A DNA stretch of 45,450 bases from Alloyangia mangrovi (GTDB lineage: Bacteria > Pseudomonadota > Alphaproteobacteria > Rhodobacterales > Rhodobacteraceae): positions 1 through 45,450 of the forward strand of contig NZ_NTHN02000046.1 in NCBI RefSeq assembly GCF_002300555.2, read 5' to 3'. Every line of letters starts with the position of its first letter. The first letter of the stretch is position 1. Both the position numbers and the translations under genes were made by a program. Below, in pieces: positions 8,881 through 18,112 of the stretch. A model generated the notes under the pieces. The model made no database searches. It was not told the origin of the DNA and saw only the letters and a list, made by a program, of their open reading frames with translations.

Positions 8881-10533
8881 TCAGCCGACCAGAAGCGCCC
8901 GCGCTGCCGCCCGCGCCTCAGGCGTGACCGTGTCACCCGCCAGCATCCGCGCGATCTCGTCCTCGCGCTCGCCCGCGCCGAGCGGGGTGACCGACGACAG
9001 GGTGACATCATTCTCGACCCGCTTCGCCACACGCCAGTGATGCGCGCCGAGCGCGGCCACCTGCGGCGAGTGGGTGACGACCAGCACCTGCCCGCCCTCG
9101 GCCAGCGCCGCGAGGCGGCGGCCCACGGCGGCGGCGGTCGCACCACCGACGCCCCGGTCGATCTCGTCGAAGATCATCGTGACCTCGCCACCCTGCTCTT
9201 CCGACAGGCACACCTTGAGCGCCAGCAAGAAGCGCGAAAGCTCGCCACCCGAGGCGATCTTGTTGAGCGGGCCGGAGGGCGCACCGGGGTTGGTGGCAAC
9301 GGTGAAGGCCACGGCGTCGCGCCCGTCGGGGCCTTCGGGTGCCCCGGCGATCTCGGTTTGAAAGACCGCGCGCTCCATCTTCAGTGGCGCGAGTTCCCCG
9401 GCCACCGCGGTATCGAGACGCGCAGCGGCCTCGCTGCGCGCCACGGTGAGCGCGGCGGCGGCGGCGTCATAGGCCTTTTCGGTGCGGCGCACTTCGGCGC
9501 TCAGTGCCTCAAGTTCCTCGGCGGAATGGTCAAGCGCGGAAAGCCGCGCCGAGAGCGTTTCGCGCAGCCCGGCCAACTCGTCAGGCAGCACGCCATGCTT
9601 GCGGGCGAGGCCGCGGATGGCGAAGAGCCGCTCCTCGGTGTCCTCGAGCGCGCGGGGGTCGAAGTCGAGCGCCTCGAGCGTGTCCTCGACCTCGCGCGCC
9701 GCTTCGTCGAGCTCGGCCATGGCGCGGGTGAGCGCCGAGATCGCCGTGTCGAGCCGTCCTTCGGCGCCGTCCGAGGCACCCTCCAGCCAGCGCAGCGCGT
9801 CGGACATGGCGCCTTCGGCGCCAGCGTTGCCGAGCGCCTGGCCGGCGCGGGCAATGTCCTCGCGGATGCGCTCGGCGGCCTGCATCATCCGGCGGCGCGC
9901 GTCGAGCTCGGCCTCTTCCCCGGCCTCGGGGGCAAGCTTGTCAAGCTCAGCGACGGCGTGGCGCAGGAAGTCTTCCTCAGCGCGCACCGCCTCCAGCGCC
10001 GTCTCGGCCTCGGCAAGGCGCTTGCGGGCGGCGCGCTGCTCGGCCCAGGCGGCGCGGGAGGTCGAAAGCTCGGTGGTGAGTGCGGCGTAGGTATCGAGGA
10101 TGTCGCGGTGACCCGAGGGGTTCAGCAAGCCCCGGTCGTCGTGCTGTCCGTGCAGTTCGACAAGCGTTTCCGACAGGCGCCGCAGCACCTCGCCGCTGGC
10201 GCGGCGGTCATTGATCCAGGCTGTCTTGCGGCCGTCGGCGCTGTTCACCCGCCGCAGGATCAGCTCGTCCGAGACCGGCAACCCGACTTCGGCGAGAACT
10301 GCGCGCGCGGCATGGCCGGGCGACAGTTCGAAGACGGCGGTCACCTCGCCCTGGTCGGCACCGGCGCGCACCAGCTCGGCGCGACCGCGCCAGCCGAGCA
10401 CGAAGCCGAGGCTGTCGAGAAGGATAGACTTGCCCGCCCCGGTCTCGCCGGTGAGGACGTTGAGGCCCGGCTGGAAGTTCAGGTCCAGCCGGTCGATGAT
10501 CAGCAGATCTCGGATTTCAAGCGCTCGGAGCAT
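8881..10533 (-). CDS. recN: DNA repair protein RecN
   Basis: RecN is an SMC-like ATPase that acts in recombinational repair of double-strand breaks. Visible parts are Walker A GETGAGKS (residues 29-36), long coiled-coil arms rich in Ala, Glu and Arg in the middle, the ABC signature SGGELSR, and Walker B MIFDEIDRGVGG at about 453-464. The length of 550 aa is normal. It is the last gene of the - strand block, 27 bases after bamD, so it probably shares that transcript. I see no LexA-type operator immediately in front of it; any SOS control would have to come from further upstream. Confidence 0.96.
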   Translation of the reverse strand: MLRALEIRDLLIIDRLDLNFQPGLNVLTGETGAGKSILLDSLGFVLGWRGRAELVRAGADQGEVTAVFELSPGHAARAVLAEVGLPVSDELILRRVNSADGRKTAWINDRRASGEVLRRLSETLVELHGQHDDRGLLNPSGHRDILDTYAALTTELSTSRAAWAEQRAARKRLAEAETALEAVRAEEDFLRHAVAELDKLAPEAGEEAELDARRRMMQAAERIREDIARAGQALGNAGAEGAMSDALRWLEGASDGAEGRLDTAISALTRAMAELDEAAREVEDTLEALDFDPRALEDTEERLFAIRGLARKHGVLPDELAGLRETLSARLSALDHSAEELEALSAEVRRTEKAYDAAAAALTVARSEAAARLDTAVAGELAPLKMERAVFQTEIAGAPEGPDGRDAVAFTVATNPGAPSGPLNKIASGGELSRFLLALKVCLSEEQGGEVTMIFDEIDRGVGGATAAAVGRRLAALAEGGQVLVVTHSPQVAALGAHHWRVAKRVENDVTLSSVTPLGAGEREDEIARMLAGDTVTPEARAAARALLVG

Positions 10534-10560
10534 CCATTCAGGCGGGCGAGCCGCTCTCCC

Positions 10561-11415
10561 TCAGATCCACTGGCCCTTGATCATCTGGCGGTACACCTGG
10601 GCCAGCCAGCTGTCGCCCGCGGCCTCAAGTTCCAGCCCGCGACCGGTGAGCAGCTTGTAGCTGTCCTCGTACCACTGGGTGCCCCGGTAATTGTACCCAA
10701 GGATCGCCCCGGCGCTTTGCGCCTCTTCGACCAGCCCCAGCGAGAGATAGGCCTCGACCAGCCGGTGCAGCGCCTCGGCGGTATGGGTGGTGGTCTGGAA
10801 ATCCTCGACCACGACGCGGAAGCGGCTGATCGCGGCGCCGTAGTTCTCGCGCTTGAGGTAATAGCGCCCGATCTCCATTTCCTTCGCCGCGAGGTGGTCG
10901 AAGGCGAGGTCGAACTTCAGGATCGAGCTGCGCGCGTATTCGCTGTCCGGGTAGCGCTCAATCACCGTGCGCAGCGCCTGCAGCGCCTGGAAGGTCAGCC
11001 CCTGGTCGCGACCGACTTCCTCGATCTGGTCATAGTAGGAGAGCGCCAGAAGATACTGCGCGTAGGCGGCATCCTCGTCGCTGGGGTAGAAATCGATGTA
11101 GCGCTGTGCCGCCGAGCGGGAATTCTCGTAATCCTTGGCCCGGTGGTAGCTGTAGGCCTGCATGATCAGCGCCCGCTTTGCCCAGTCCGAATAGGGATAG
11201 AGCCGCTCGACCTCGCCGAAGTAATAGGCAGCGCGCTCGGCGTCGCTGCGCTCCATCTCGAACTCACCACGCTCGAAGATCTGCTCGGCGGTGTAGTTCT
11301 CGATCGGAACTCCGCCGGGGCCGGTTCCGGGCTGCTCCTGCGCAGAGCAGCCCACCAGGAGAATCGCGGAGAAAGCCGCCCCGATCACCGCATTTCGCGA
11401 CCTGCCGCCTGCCAT
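10561..11415 (-). CDS. bamD: Outer membrane assembly lipoprotein BamD (ComL)
   Basis: BamD is an essential periplasm-facing lipoprotein of the BAM complex, which inserts beta-barrel proteins into the outer membrane. A signal peptide ends in the lipobox LVGC, with the lipidated cysteine at residue 23, and TPR-like repeats follow (for example AERAAYYFGEVERLYP and AAQRYIDFYPSDEDAAYAQY). At 284 aa it has a typical alphaproteobacterial length. A clear ribosome site (AGGTAAG) lies 6-8 bases before the ATG. It sits between lpxC and recN on -, a conserved arrangement in this group. Confidence 0.95.
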   Translation of the reverse strand: MAGGRSRNAVIGAAFSAILLVGCSAQEQPGTGPGGVPIENYTAEQIFERGEFEMERSDAERAAYYFGEVERLYPYSDWAKRALIMQAYSYHRAKDYENSRSAAQRYIDFYPSDEDAAYAQYLLALSYYDQIEEVGRDQGLTFQALQALRTVIERYPDSEYARSSILKFDLAFDHLAAKEMEIGRYYLKRENYGAAISRFRVVVEDFQTTTHTAEALHRLVEAYLSLGLVEEAQSAGAILGYNYRGTQWYEDSYKLLTGRGLELEAAGDSWLAQVYRQMIKGQWI

Positions 11416-11439
11416 GCCCGACTTACCTCACATTCCTTG

Positions 11440-11462
11440 CCAAGCCCCCTACGGGGCCTTGG
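11440..11462 (-). terminator. Hairpin after lpxC, weak terminator candidate
   Basis: CCAAG+CCCC pairs with GGGG+CTTGG around a 4-base loop, with one bulged base. There is no T-run after it on the - strand, so it may be a weak terminator or just an mRNA structure in the lpxC-bamD gap. Confidence 0.35.
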
Positions 11463-11466
11463 CTCG

Positions 11467-11494
11467 GTCCTAGCACAGAAATTTCCGGGGCAAA
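11467..11494 (-). promoter_or_regulatory. Candidate housekeeping promoter for bamD-recN
   Basis: On the - strand, TTTGCC (11489-11494) and TAGGAC (11467-11472) are 16 bases apart, about 50 bases before the bamD start. The match to sigma-70 elements is partial. Confidence 0.35.
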
Positions 11495-11528
11495 ACGCCT
11501 TAACGGCGATTTGAGCGCGCCGCCGCTG

Positions 11529-12449
11529 TCACGCAACCGCGGGGATCTCGTCACGCTCTACACCGGCGCCCGGCAGGCGCGCGGACATCTGCGCGTCGCA
11601 CACCGTCAGGCGGAAGGCGCCTTCGGTCGAGAAGAGCGCGTGCAGCAGCTTGTTGGTGATCGCGTGCCCAGCCTTGAAGCCGGTGTAATGGCCGATGATC
11701 GGCGCACCGGCGGTGTAGAGATCGCCAAGCGCGTCGAGCATCTTGTGGCGCACGGCCTCGTCCGCGTGGCGCAGGCCACCCGGCGAGAGGACCTTGTCAC
11801 CATCGACCACCACGGCGTTCTCGTAGGTGCCGCCGAGCGCCAGGCCATTGGCCTGCATCGCGTCGACATCGGCCTGACGGCAGAAGGTGCGGCTGTCGCA
11901 GAGCTCGCGCACGAAGCTGCCGTTGGCGAGGTTGATCGCCTTGTCCTGTGTGCCGATGGCGGCGTCGGCGAAATCGATGTGGAAGTCCATCGTGGTGCCC
12001 TGCCCCGGCGAGAGGCGCGCCCAGCCACCGGGGGTCTGCACCTCGACGGTCTTGAGGATCTCGATGGCGCGGACGGGCGCGCGCAGCTCGCGCACTCCGC
12101 GGGCGAGGATCGCACGGACGAAGGGCGCGGCCGAGCCGTCGACGATCGGAACCTCGGGGCCGTCGATCTCGATCAGCGCATTGTGAATGCCGCAGCCGGC
12201 GAGCGCGGCCATCACGTGTTCGATGGTCGAGACAGAGACACCTGCGCGGTTCTTGATGAGGGTGCAGAGCGGCGAGATCTCGACCGCGTCGAAGCGGGCG
12301 GGAACGAGGGCATCGCCGATTTCGATGTCCGTGCGCTTGAACCAGATACCGTGCTCGGCGGCGGCCGGGCGAATGGTCATCCGGACAGGCGCGCCGGAAT
12401 GGAGGCCCACGCCCTGGAAGCTCACTGCACTGCGGATCGTCGTTTGCAC
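11529..12449 (-). CDS. lpxC: UDP-3-O-acyl-N-acetylglucosamine deacetylase
   Basis: LpxC catalyses the committed step of lipid A synthesis, a zinc-dependent deacetylation in the cytosol. Numbering from the chosen start, the zinc ligands are H78 (in STIEHVMA), H235 and D239 (in HKMLDALGD), and the catalytic His is H262 (in GHAITN). I chose the GTG at 12449 (protein start VQTTIRSAV, initiator Met), which gives 306 aa, the family length, with AAAGG about 8 bases upstream. A longer in-frame start exists at 12563, but its extra 38 residues are not family-like and cover a leader with an inverted repeat. The ftsZ terminator lies upstream, so lpxC probably has its own promoter. Confidence 0.95.
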   Translation of the reverse strand: MQTTIRSAVSFQGVGLHSGAPVRMTIRPAAAEHGIWFKRTDIEIGDALVPARFDAVEISPLCTLIKNRAGVSVSTIEHVMAALAGCGIHNALIEIDGPEVPIVDGSAAPFVRAILARGVRELRAPVRAIEILKTVEVQTPGGWARLSPGQGTTMDFHIDFADAAIGTQDKAINLANGSFVRELCDSRTFCRQADVDAMQANGLALGGTYENAVVVDGDKVLSPGGLRHADEAVRHKMLDALGDLYTAGAPIIGHYTGFKAGHAITNKLLHALFSTEGAFRLTVCDAQMSARLPGAGVERDEIPAVA

Positions 12450-12499
12450 TTTGGTCACCTTTGTCTGGAGCGCCCCCTCCCCAGCGGCGCGCACCTTTG

Positions 12500-12520
12500 C
12501 TGTGAGGGAGATACTCACAG
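12500..12520. promoter_or_regulatory. Inverted repeat in the lpxC leader
   Basis: CTGTGAG (12500-12506) and CTCACAG (12514-12520) form a perfect 7-bp inverted repeat with a 7-base centre, about 50 bases before the lpxC start. It could be an operator or an mRNA hairpin; nothing here identifies a regulator. Confidence 0.4.
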
Positions 12521-12632
12521 GGCGACAAGTTCTCAAATCAAGTATTGCAACGAAGTGAAACATGCGGGTTTCCTAATGGGCGGATGCGTGCCGGGCCTTC
12601 GCGGAGCTTTGCCAAATACATGGTTTACAACG

Positions 12633-12661
12633 AAAAACACCCTCTCTTGCGAGAGGGTGTT
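12633..12661 (-). terminator. Rho-independent terminator of ftsZ
   Basis: Read on -, an 11-bp stem (AACACCCTCTC with GAGAGGGTGTT) with a 4-base loop runs into TTTTTCG. It separates ftsZ from lpxC. A second perfect 10-bp hairpin (12686-12709) lies between it and the ftsZ stop. Confidence 0.88.
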
Positions 12662-12716
12662 CCGGCGCGATCCGCGCAGATCGTGCACCCGCGCGTGGCC
12701 GCGCGGGTGAAATATG

Positions 12717-14366
12717 TCAGTTTGCCTGGCGGCGCAGGAAGGCCGGGATTTCAATCCGATCCTGCTCGGGAGCCTCTTCCGGAGCCGGTGCGGGGGCCGG
12801 ACGCTGGGCCTGCATCGGCGGCTGGCGGCGGGCCTGCGGCTGCGGCGCCGCAGGGGCTGCCGGTTGGGCCTGCTGCTCGTGGGCGTGGTGGCCGGTCATG
12901 CGGTTGATCAGCGAATTGATCCCGAAGCGGGGCTTCTCGGCCTCCGGCGCGCGCTGCGGCTCGGACTGCTGCGGACGCGCCGCGGCAGGCTGGCCAGGGC
13001 GGTTGTTGCGGGCCGCCGCGGCATGCAGGCGCTTCATCGTGTCGGCCGAAGGCTGACCCGGCGCGCGCGGTGCCACAAAGCTGTCGGGCGCGACGTCGAG
13101 CGGAGCGGGCTCGGGCTGACGTTGGACCGGCTGCGGACGGTAGGCGGGCGGCGGCAGACCGTCATCGGTCTCGACCACCTCCTGCTGACCACCAGGCATC
13201 TCGCCGAAGAGGGACGGCTCGTCCTCTTCGTAGGCCTGCTGGGCGGCGACCGGTGCGTGCTGCGGCGCGGCCTGTGCGGCCACTGGCTGCGGAGCGACGG
13301 GCTGCTGCGGCGCCGGAGCGGCGGCAACGGCCTCCTCTGCCGGCTGGGCGAGCGGCTGCGACAGCGGGCGGCGCGGCACGGGCATTTCGCCATGCGAGGC
13401 CGAGGCGTCGATGCCGGTCGCGACGACCGAAACCCGCATGCGGCCTTCCATCGTGTCGTCGAGGGTCGAACCGACGATGATGTTCGCGTCCGCGTCCACT
13501 TCCTCGCGGATGCGGTTTGCCGCCTCGTCGAGTTCGAACAGGGTGAGATCGTGACCACCGGTGATGTTGATGAGCACGCCCTTGGCGCCCTTGAGGCTGA
13601 TCTCGTCGAGCAGCGGGTTGGCGATGGCCTTCTCGGCGGCCTGGATGGCGCGATCTTCGCCGTCCGCCTCGCCGGTGCCCATCATCGCCTTGCCCATCTC
13701 GTCCATGACAGCGCGCACGTCGGCGAAGTCGAGGTTGATGAGGCCCGGGCGGACCATCAGGTCGGTCACGCCCTTGACGCCCTGGTAGAGCACGTCGTCA
13801 GCGAGGCTGAAGGCCTCGGTGAAGGTGGTCTTCTCGTTGGCCAGGCGGAACAGGTTCTGGTTCGGGATGATGATCAGCGTGTCGACCACCTTCTGCAGGT
13901 GCTCGACGCCCTCTTCCGCCTGGCGCATGCGCTTGGCGCCTTCGAACTGGAAGGGCTTGGTCACCACGCCGACAGTCAGCACGCCGAGCTCACGCGCGGC
14001 CTGCGCGATGATCGGGGCCGCGCCGGTGCCGGTGCCGCCGCCCATGCCGGCGGTGATGAAGCACATGTGCGCGCCCGCGAGGTGATCAACGATCTGCTCG
14101 ATGCTCTCCTCGGCGGCTGCCGAGCCCACCGACGGGCGGGCGCCCGCGCCGAGGCCCTCGGTCACCTTCACGCCAAGCTGGACCTTGGCGGTCGACAGGC
14201 TCTGCTGGAGCGCCTGCGCGTCGGTGTTGGCAACCACGAAGTCCACGCCTTCGAGCTGCTTGGTGATCATGTTGTTGACTGCGTTGCCACCAGCGCCGCC
14301 GACGCCGAATACGGTGATCCGGGGCTTCAGCTCTTCCTGGCCGGGCATCGAGAGATTGAGTGCCAT
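12717..14366 (-). CDS. ftsZ: Cell division GTPase FtsZ
   Basis: FtsZ polymerises into the cytokinetic ring. The tubulin signature GGGTGTG is at residues 109-115 and the T7-loop NLDFAD at 211-216, which completes the catalytic site of the next subunit. The GTPase core ends near residue 320. A long disordered linker, rich in Gln, Pro and Ala (about 321-537), leads to the conserved C-terminal peptide EIPAFLRRQ that binds FtsA and other partners. The total of 549 aa exceeds E. coli FtsZ (383 aa) because of this linker, as is usual in alphaproteobacteria. It is followed by a strong terminator and preceded by a 382-base non-coding gap after ftsA. Confidence 0.98.
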   Translation of the reverse strand: MALNLSMPGQEELKPRITVFGVGGAGGNAVNNMITKQLEGVDFVVANTDAQALQQSLSTAKVQLGVKVTEGLGAGARPSVGSAAAEESIEQIVDHLAGAHMCFITAGMGGGTGTGAAPIIAQAARELGVLTVGVVTKPFQFEGAKRMRQAEEGVEHLQKVVDTLIIIPNQNLFRLANEKTTFTEAFSLADDVLYQGVKGVTDLMVRPGLINLDFADVRAVMDEMGKAMMGTGEADGEDRAIQAAEKAIANPLLDEISLKGAKGVLINITGGHDLTLFELDEAANRIREEVDADANIIVGSTLDDTMEGRMRVSVVATGIDASASHGEMPVPRRPLSQPLAQPAEEAVAAAPAPQQPVAPQPVAAQAAPQHAPVAAQQAYEEDEPSLFGEMPGGQQEVVETDDGLPPPAYRPQPVQRQPEPAPLDVAPDSFVAPRAPGQPSADTMKRLHAAAARNNRPGQPAAARPQQSEPQRAPEAEKPRFGINSLINRMTGHHAHEQQAQPAAPAAPQPQARRQPPMQAQRPAPAPAPEEAPEQDRIEIPAFLRRQAN

Positions 14367-14748
14367 TTGATGTTCCGCCTGTCGTTTATGACTTGTTCCG
14401 CGCCTGTCCTGCGCCTTGGGTTAATTATTACCGGGATACTAGCGCTGGGTCACGTAAAAAAACACAGATCCACCACGAAATATGGCTTCCGGATTGACTA
14501 TCCGCGCGAGATTTCGCCCGTTTCTACCAAGTCTTGCGTATGCTGCTTATCGCAACACAAATACCCTAGGGGCACCCCCTGCTCCGCAGAAGGCGCGACC
14601 GAATCTCTTTGTCTGTGTCGGAGATGCCTGCTCGCCTCTCCCTGCCCGCGTCTTCCGCGCGGATCAGCCTTCACATTACGCGGTTTCGCTGGCCGCCGTC
14701 ACCCCGAACTCTTCGTGAACAGAGATTTTTCTGCGGCCGGGACTACCC
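14367..14748. promoter_or_regulatory. ftsA-ftsZ intergenic region, likely ftsZ promoter region
   Basis: This 382-base gap is richer in A and T than its surroundings, with a run of seven A at about 14456-14463 and TTAATTATTA at 14421-14430. It has no supported ORF on either strand. One GANTC site (GAATC) lies near 14602. It most likely holds one or more ftsZ promoters read on -, but I cannot pick a convincing -35/-10 pair. Confidence 0.5.
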
Positions 14749-16081
14749 TTACCAGTTGTCGCGGAACCACTTCACCGCCTTCAGGATCGACCGCGAGGAG
14801 TAGCGCTCGATCGGGATCTCGAAGTCCCACCATTCGTCCTGCGGATGCGCCGCGAAGAGACACATGCCCACCGCCGAGGCAAAGCCCGGCCCCGTGACCG
14901 CCTGCGGCAGCCCGTGCACCCGCATCGGCCGGCCAAGCCGCACCTGGCTGCCGAGGATGCGGCTCGCCAGCCCGTCGAGGCCGGGGATCTGGCTCGCCGC
15001 GCCGGTCAGCACGATCTGCTGGCTCGGCAGATGCTCGAAGCCCGCCGCGTCGAGGCAGGCGCGCACCTCTTCGAGGATTTCCTCGACGCGCGGGCGCATG
15101 ATGCCGATCAGCTCGGCACGGCTCACCTGCCGGCGGTCGTGGTGCCAGTCGCCAGTGTCGCCCGAGATCTCGATCATCTCGCGGTCGTCCATACCGGTGG
15201 CATGCACGCCGCCGTAGAAGGTCTTGATCCGCTCGGCCATGGCCATGGGGATTTGCAGCCCCATCGAGATGTCGCCGGTGACGTGATCGCCGCCCATGGG
15301 CACCGCGTCGCCGTAGATCATGTGCTTCTTCATGAAGATCGACACGCCGGTCGCGCCGCCCCCCCATGTCGATGCAGGCCGCGCCCAGTTCCTGCTCGTC
15401 CTCGACCAGCGCCGCCACGCCCGACACATAGGCCGAGCTGGCGATGCCAGCGAGCTCGAGGTCGCAGCGCTTGACGCAGTGAGCAAGGTTCTGGATTGCC
15501 TGGGCGTTCACCGTCAGCATGTGCATGTCGCAAGTCAGCTCGCGGCCGATCTGCCCGCGCGGGTCGCTGAGGCCGGAGCGGTGGTCGAGCGCGAAGTTCA
15601 CCGGCTGCGCGTGCAGCACCTCGCGGCCATGGCCCACGTCGGGCACGTCGCAGGCCGAGAGCACCCGCGCCACGTCCTGCTCGGTCACCGTGCTGCCGTC
15701 GATGCTCACCTTGCCGTCGAGCCCGTAGCTGCGCGGCTCGGCACCCGAGAAGCAGGCGATCACGTGGTCGACCCGGATCCCCGCCATCTTCTGCGCCGCC
15801 TGCACCGCGGTACGGATCGCGCGCTCGGTCTCGCTCATCGCGGCGATCTCGCCGAAGCGCACGCCTCGCGAGCGGGTGGTGGCCGCACCGATCACCCGGA
15901 AGCCCGCCTGCCCTGCGAGCGAGCCGACGCCGCTGTCGGTGCCGCGCTCGGTGCCGTCGAAGCGGAGCACCAGGCAGGCGATCTTCGAGCTGCCCACATC
16001 CAGCACCGCAACGACACCGCGCTGCATCGCCGCCTTGCGCATGTTGCGCATCGCGCGCTGGGACTCGTAAAGCTCGAACAT
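14749..16081 (-). CDS. ftsA: Cell division protein FtsA (frameshifted in this sequence)
   Basis: FtsA is the actin-like ATPase that tethers FtsZ to the membrane. The first part carries the actin-fold phosphate-1 motif (VLDVGSSKIACLV) and runs to AACIDMGG, where a seven-C run (15359-15365, + strand) throws the frame. With six C it reads DMGGGATGVSIF, the phosphate-2 motif, and continues intact through LTGAASQIPGL to the C-terminal amphipathic helix (ILKAVKWFRDNW), which binds the membrane. The corrected length is about 443 aa. Since ftsA is essential in most bacteria, I take this as a consensus error. Its ATG overlaps the ftsQ stop by one base (TAATG). Confidence 0.95.
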
Positions 16082-17001
16082 TATCGTTTTTCCCCGGTCT
16101 CGATGGACTTGATCCGCCAGTATTCCTGTGCCGCGGCATCGTGCAGCCGCAGCGTCGGGCGCTGCGCCAGCCGCAGGTCCACCGCCGCGATGTCGCGTGA
16201 AAGCATGTCGACGGCGCCGTCCATCGCCATCGCCCGTTCGAGTGCCTGCACGGCGCCCTCTTCGGGCAGCAGGACGCGCTGCCCCTCGTCAAGAACCAGA
16301 TCCCAGCGCCGGTTGCCGATACGCTCCAGCCCGCGCAGGCGACCTGCGAGCGGCGCCGCTGCGGCGAAGAGTTCCAGCGCCTCGGGCACGTCGGTCTCGG
16401 CCCCGGCGCCGGCGATCACCGGCAATTCCGAATGCGCGGAGCGCGTCCCTGCCGGACCGACGAGGATGCCGGTCTCGTCCAGAAGCTCGAGCCCGCGCAG
16501 ACCGCGCCAGAGCACCACCGGCACCCGCTCGACGATGGAAACCTCGAGCACCCCGCCCTGCTTGATCCGCAGGCTCGCCGCTTTCACCGCGTCAAGCCCG
16601 GTGACGATGCCGTGCATCTCGTCGAGGTCGAGGTCGAAGGAGCTGAGCGGGAAGTCCAGCGAGAGGATCTCGCGCACGTCGGCGGCAACGCTCTCGCTGG
16701 CACCATCGATGGCCATGAGGTCGACGCGGAACTCAGGACGGCCCTCGATCTGGTCACGCACCGACTGCACCGCGCCGACAAAGGCCTCGCGGTTGCTTTC
16801 GATCGAGAAATACCAGCTCGCACCTCCGAGCCCGACAAGGAAGGGCAGACCGAAGCGCAGCGTGAAGCGGAAGAGCGGCGTCAGCATGAGCCGTTCCAGC
16901 CGGTACTTCAGCCGCGACGGCGCGGGATCGGAGCGGAAGACCTGCGGGCGGCCGGATTGGGCCTGCTGCGCGCGGACGGGCGCGGCTCCTACCTGTCGCA
17001 T
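16081..17001 (-). CDS. ftsQ: Cell division protein FtsQ
   Basis: FtsQ is a bitopic membrane protein that recruits FtsL and FtsB to the septum. It has a cytoplasmic N-terminus of about 45 residues, one membrane segment (about 46-68, [20 protein letters not shown]), a POTRA-like domain after it ([16 protein letters not shown]) and the FtsQ beta domain with [14 protein letters not shown]. The 306-aa length is normal. It overlaps ddl upstream by 13 bases and ftsA downstream by one base, so translation is tightly coupled. Confidence 0.95.
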   Translation of the reverse strand: MRQVGAAPVRAQQAQSGRPQVFRSDPAPSRLKYRLERLMLTPLFRFTLRFGLPFLVGLGGASWYFSIESNREAFVGAVQSVRDQIEGRPEFRVDLMAIDGASESVAADVREILSLDFPLSSFDLDLDEMHGIVTGLDAVKAASLRIKQGGVLEVSIVERVPVVLWRGLRGLELLDETGILVGPAGTRSAHSELPVIAGAGAETDVPEALELFAAAAPLAGRLRGLERIGNRRWDLVLDEGQRVLLPEEGAVQALERAMAMDGAVDMLSRDIAAVDLRLAQRPTLRLHDAAAQEYWRIKSIETGEKR

Positions 17002-17903
17002 GAGGCATCCTCCACCATCCAGCGGCAGAGCGCGCCGAAGGACATGCCGCAGGCCTGCGCCTGCTCGGGGGCCAGAGAGGTGGGCGTCATGCCCGGCTGG
17101 GTGTTGGTTTCGAGCAGCACCAGCCCCTCGAGGCCGCGGCTCTCATCCCAGCGGAAATCGGTCCGGCTGAGACCCCGGCAGCCGAGCGCCTTGTGGGCGC
17201 GCAGCGCGTAGTTGAGGCAGGCATCGAAGATCTCCTGCGGGATCTCGGCGGGCACCACGTGGCGCGAGCCGCCGGCCTTGTACTTGGCGTCGTAGTCGTA
17301 CCAGCCCTCGGTAATGATGTCGGTCACCGTCAGCGCGCGATCGCCGAGCACCGTGGTGGTCAGCTCGCGGCCCGGCGCATAGGTCTCGACCATCACCGTT
17401 TCGGGCATCTCGTCAGAGAGCTGCGGCGGCTGGTTGGCTCCCTCCATCACCAGGTAAACGCCGACCGAGCTGCCCTCGTTGTAGGGCTTCACCACGTAGG
17501 GCGGCGGCAGCAGGTGGCTGGCGACAACCTCGGCCTTGGAGGCCAGCAGGCTGTCGACCACCGGCAGGCCCACATCGCGGTACACCTGCTTGGAGCGTTC
17601 CTTGTCCATGGCCACGGCCGAGGCCAGCACACCGGAATGGGTGTAGGGAAGCCGCATCCACTCGAGCAGGCCCTGCACGCAGCCATCCTCGCCCCAGCGG
17701 CCATGAAGTGCGTTGAAAACGACGTCGGGAGACAGGTCCGCAAGCCGCACGGCCAGGTCCGGCCCCGCGTCCAGTTCGATCACCTCAAATCCCTCATTCC
17801 GCAAAGCGGCGGCACATTCCCGACCGGAACTCAGCGAGACCTCGCGCTCAGCCGAAGGTCCGCCCATCAATACCGCCACTTTGGGAGCTGCCCTGCTCGA
17901 CAT
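16989..17903 (-). CDS. ddl: D-alanine-D-alanine ligase
   Basis: Ddl joins two D-alanines with ATP in the cytosol to supply the MurF substrate. The ATP-grasp fold is visible from the N-terminal [17 protein letters not shown], through [15 protein letters not shown], to the metal-binding C-terminal [12 protein letters not shown] place the start at the ATG 17901-17903, since AGGCGG lies 8 bases upstream; a TTG two codons earlier is also in frame. The protein is 304 aa, normal for the family. The roughly 210-base gap before it, after murB, contains two GC hairpins and may carry a secondary promoter. Confidence 0.95.
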   Translation of the reverse strand: MSSRAAPKVAVLMGGPSAEREVSLSSGRECAAALRNEGFEVIELDAGPDLAVRLADLSPDVVFNALHGRWGEDGCVQGLLEWMRLPYTHSGVLASAVAMDKERSKQVYRDVGLPVVDSLLASKAEVVASHLLPPPYVVKPYNEGSSVGVYLVMEGANQPPQLSDEMPETVMVETYAPGRELTTTVLGDRALTVTDIITEGWYDYDAKYKAGGSRHVVPAEIPQEIFDACLNYALRAHKALGCRGLSRTDFRWDESRGLEGLVLLETNTQPGMTPTSLAPEQAQACGMSFGALCRWMVEDASCDR

Positions 17904-17919
17904 CCCCAAAACCGCCTCG

Positions 17920-17972
17920 TTGTGCGGGGCTTTGCCCCGTCATGTCTGCCGCCGGGGTTGGCCCCGGTCAGC
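17920..17972. repeat. Two tandem GC hairpins in the ddl leader
   Basis: CGGGGC-TTT-GCCCCG at about 17924-17938 and CCGGGG-TTGG-CCCCGG at about 17954-17969 are perfect short inverted repeats between murB and ddl. Neither is followed by a T-run on -, so they look like mRNA structures or processing sites, not terminators. Confidence 0.5.
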
Positions 17973-18112
17973 CGCCCGCGTGCCGCTCAATTCGGCGCGC
18001 GAACCTGATTCACCACGGCGTGCGACCCTGAGTTGATTCTGGGAAGACTGCCGCCTCGTTCACCGCACCCTGCCTGGGGGTGCTGCTTTTATCATTGGGG
18101 CGCGTAACGCCC

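Noticed and set aside
9037-11514. Long + strand ORF opposite recN, bamD and part of lpxC's end
   Set aside because: It is a GC-rich antisense shadow of well-supported genes, with His/Arg/Gly-rich translation and no domains.
12500-12520. CRP/FNR-type site TGTGA-TCACA
   Set aside because: The half-sites are 9 bases apart, not the 6 needed.
12450-12563. 38-residue N-terminal extension of LpxC
   Set aside because: Family length and the ribosome site favour the GTG at 12449; the extension covers leader DNA with an inverted repeat.
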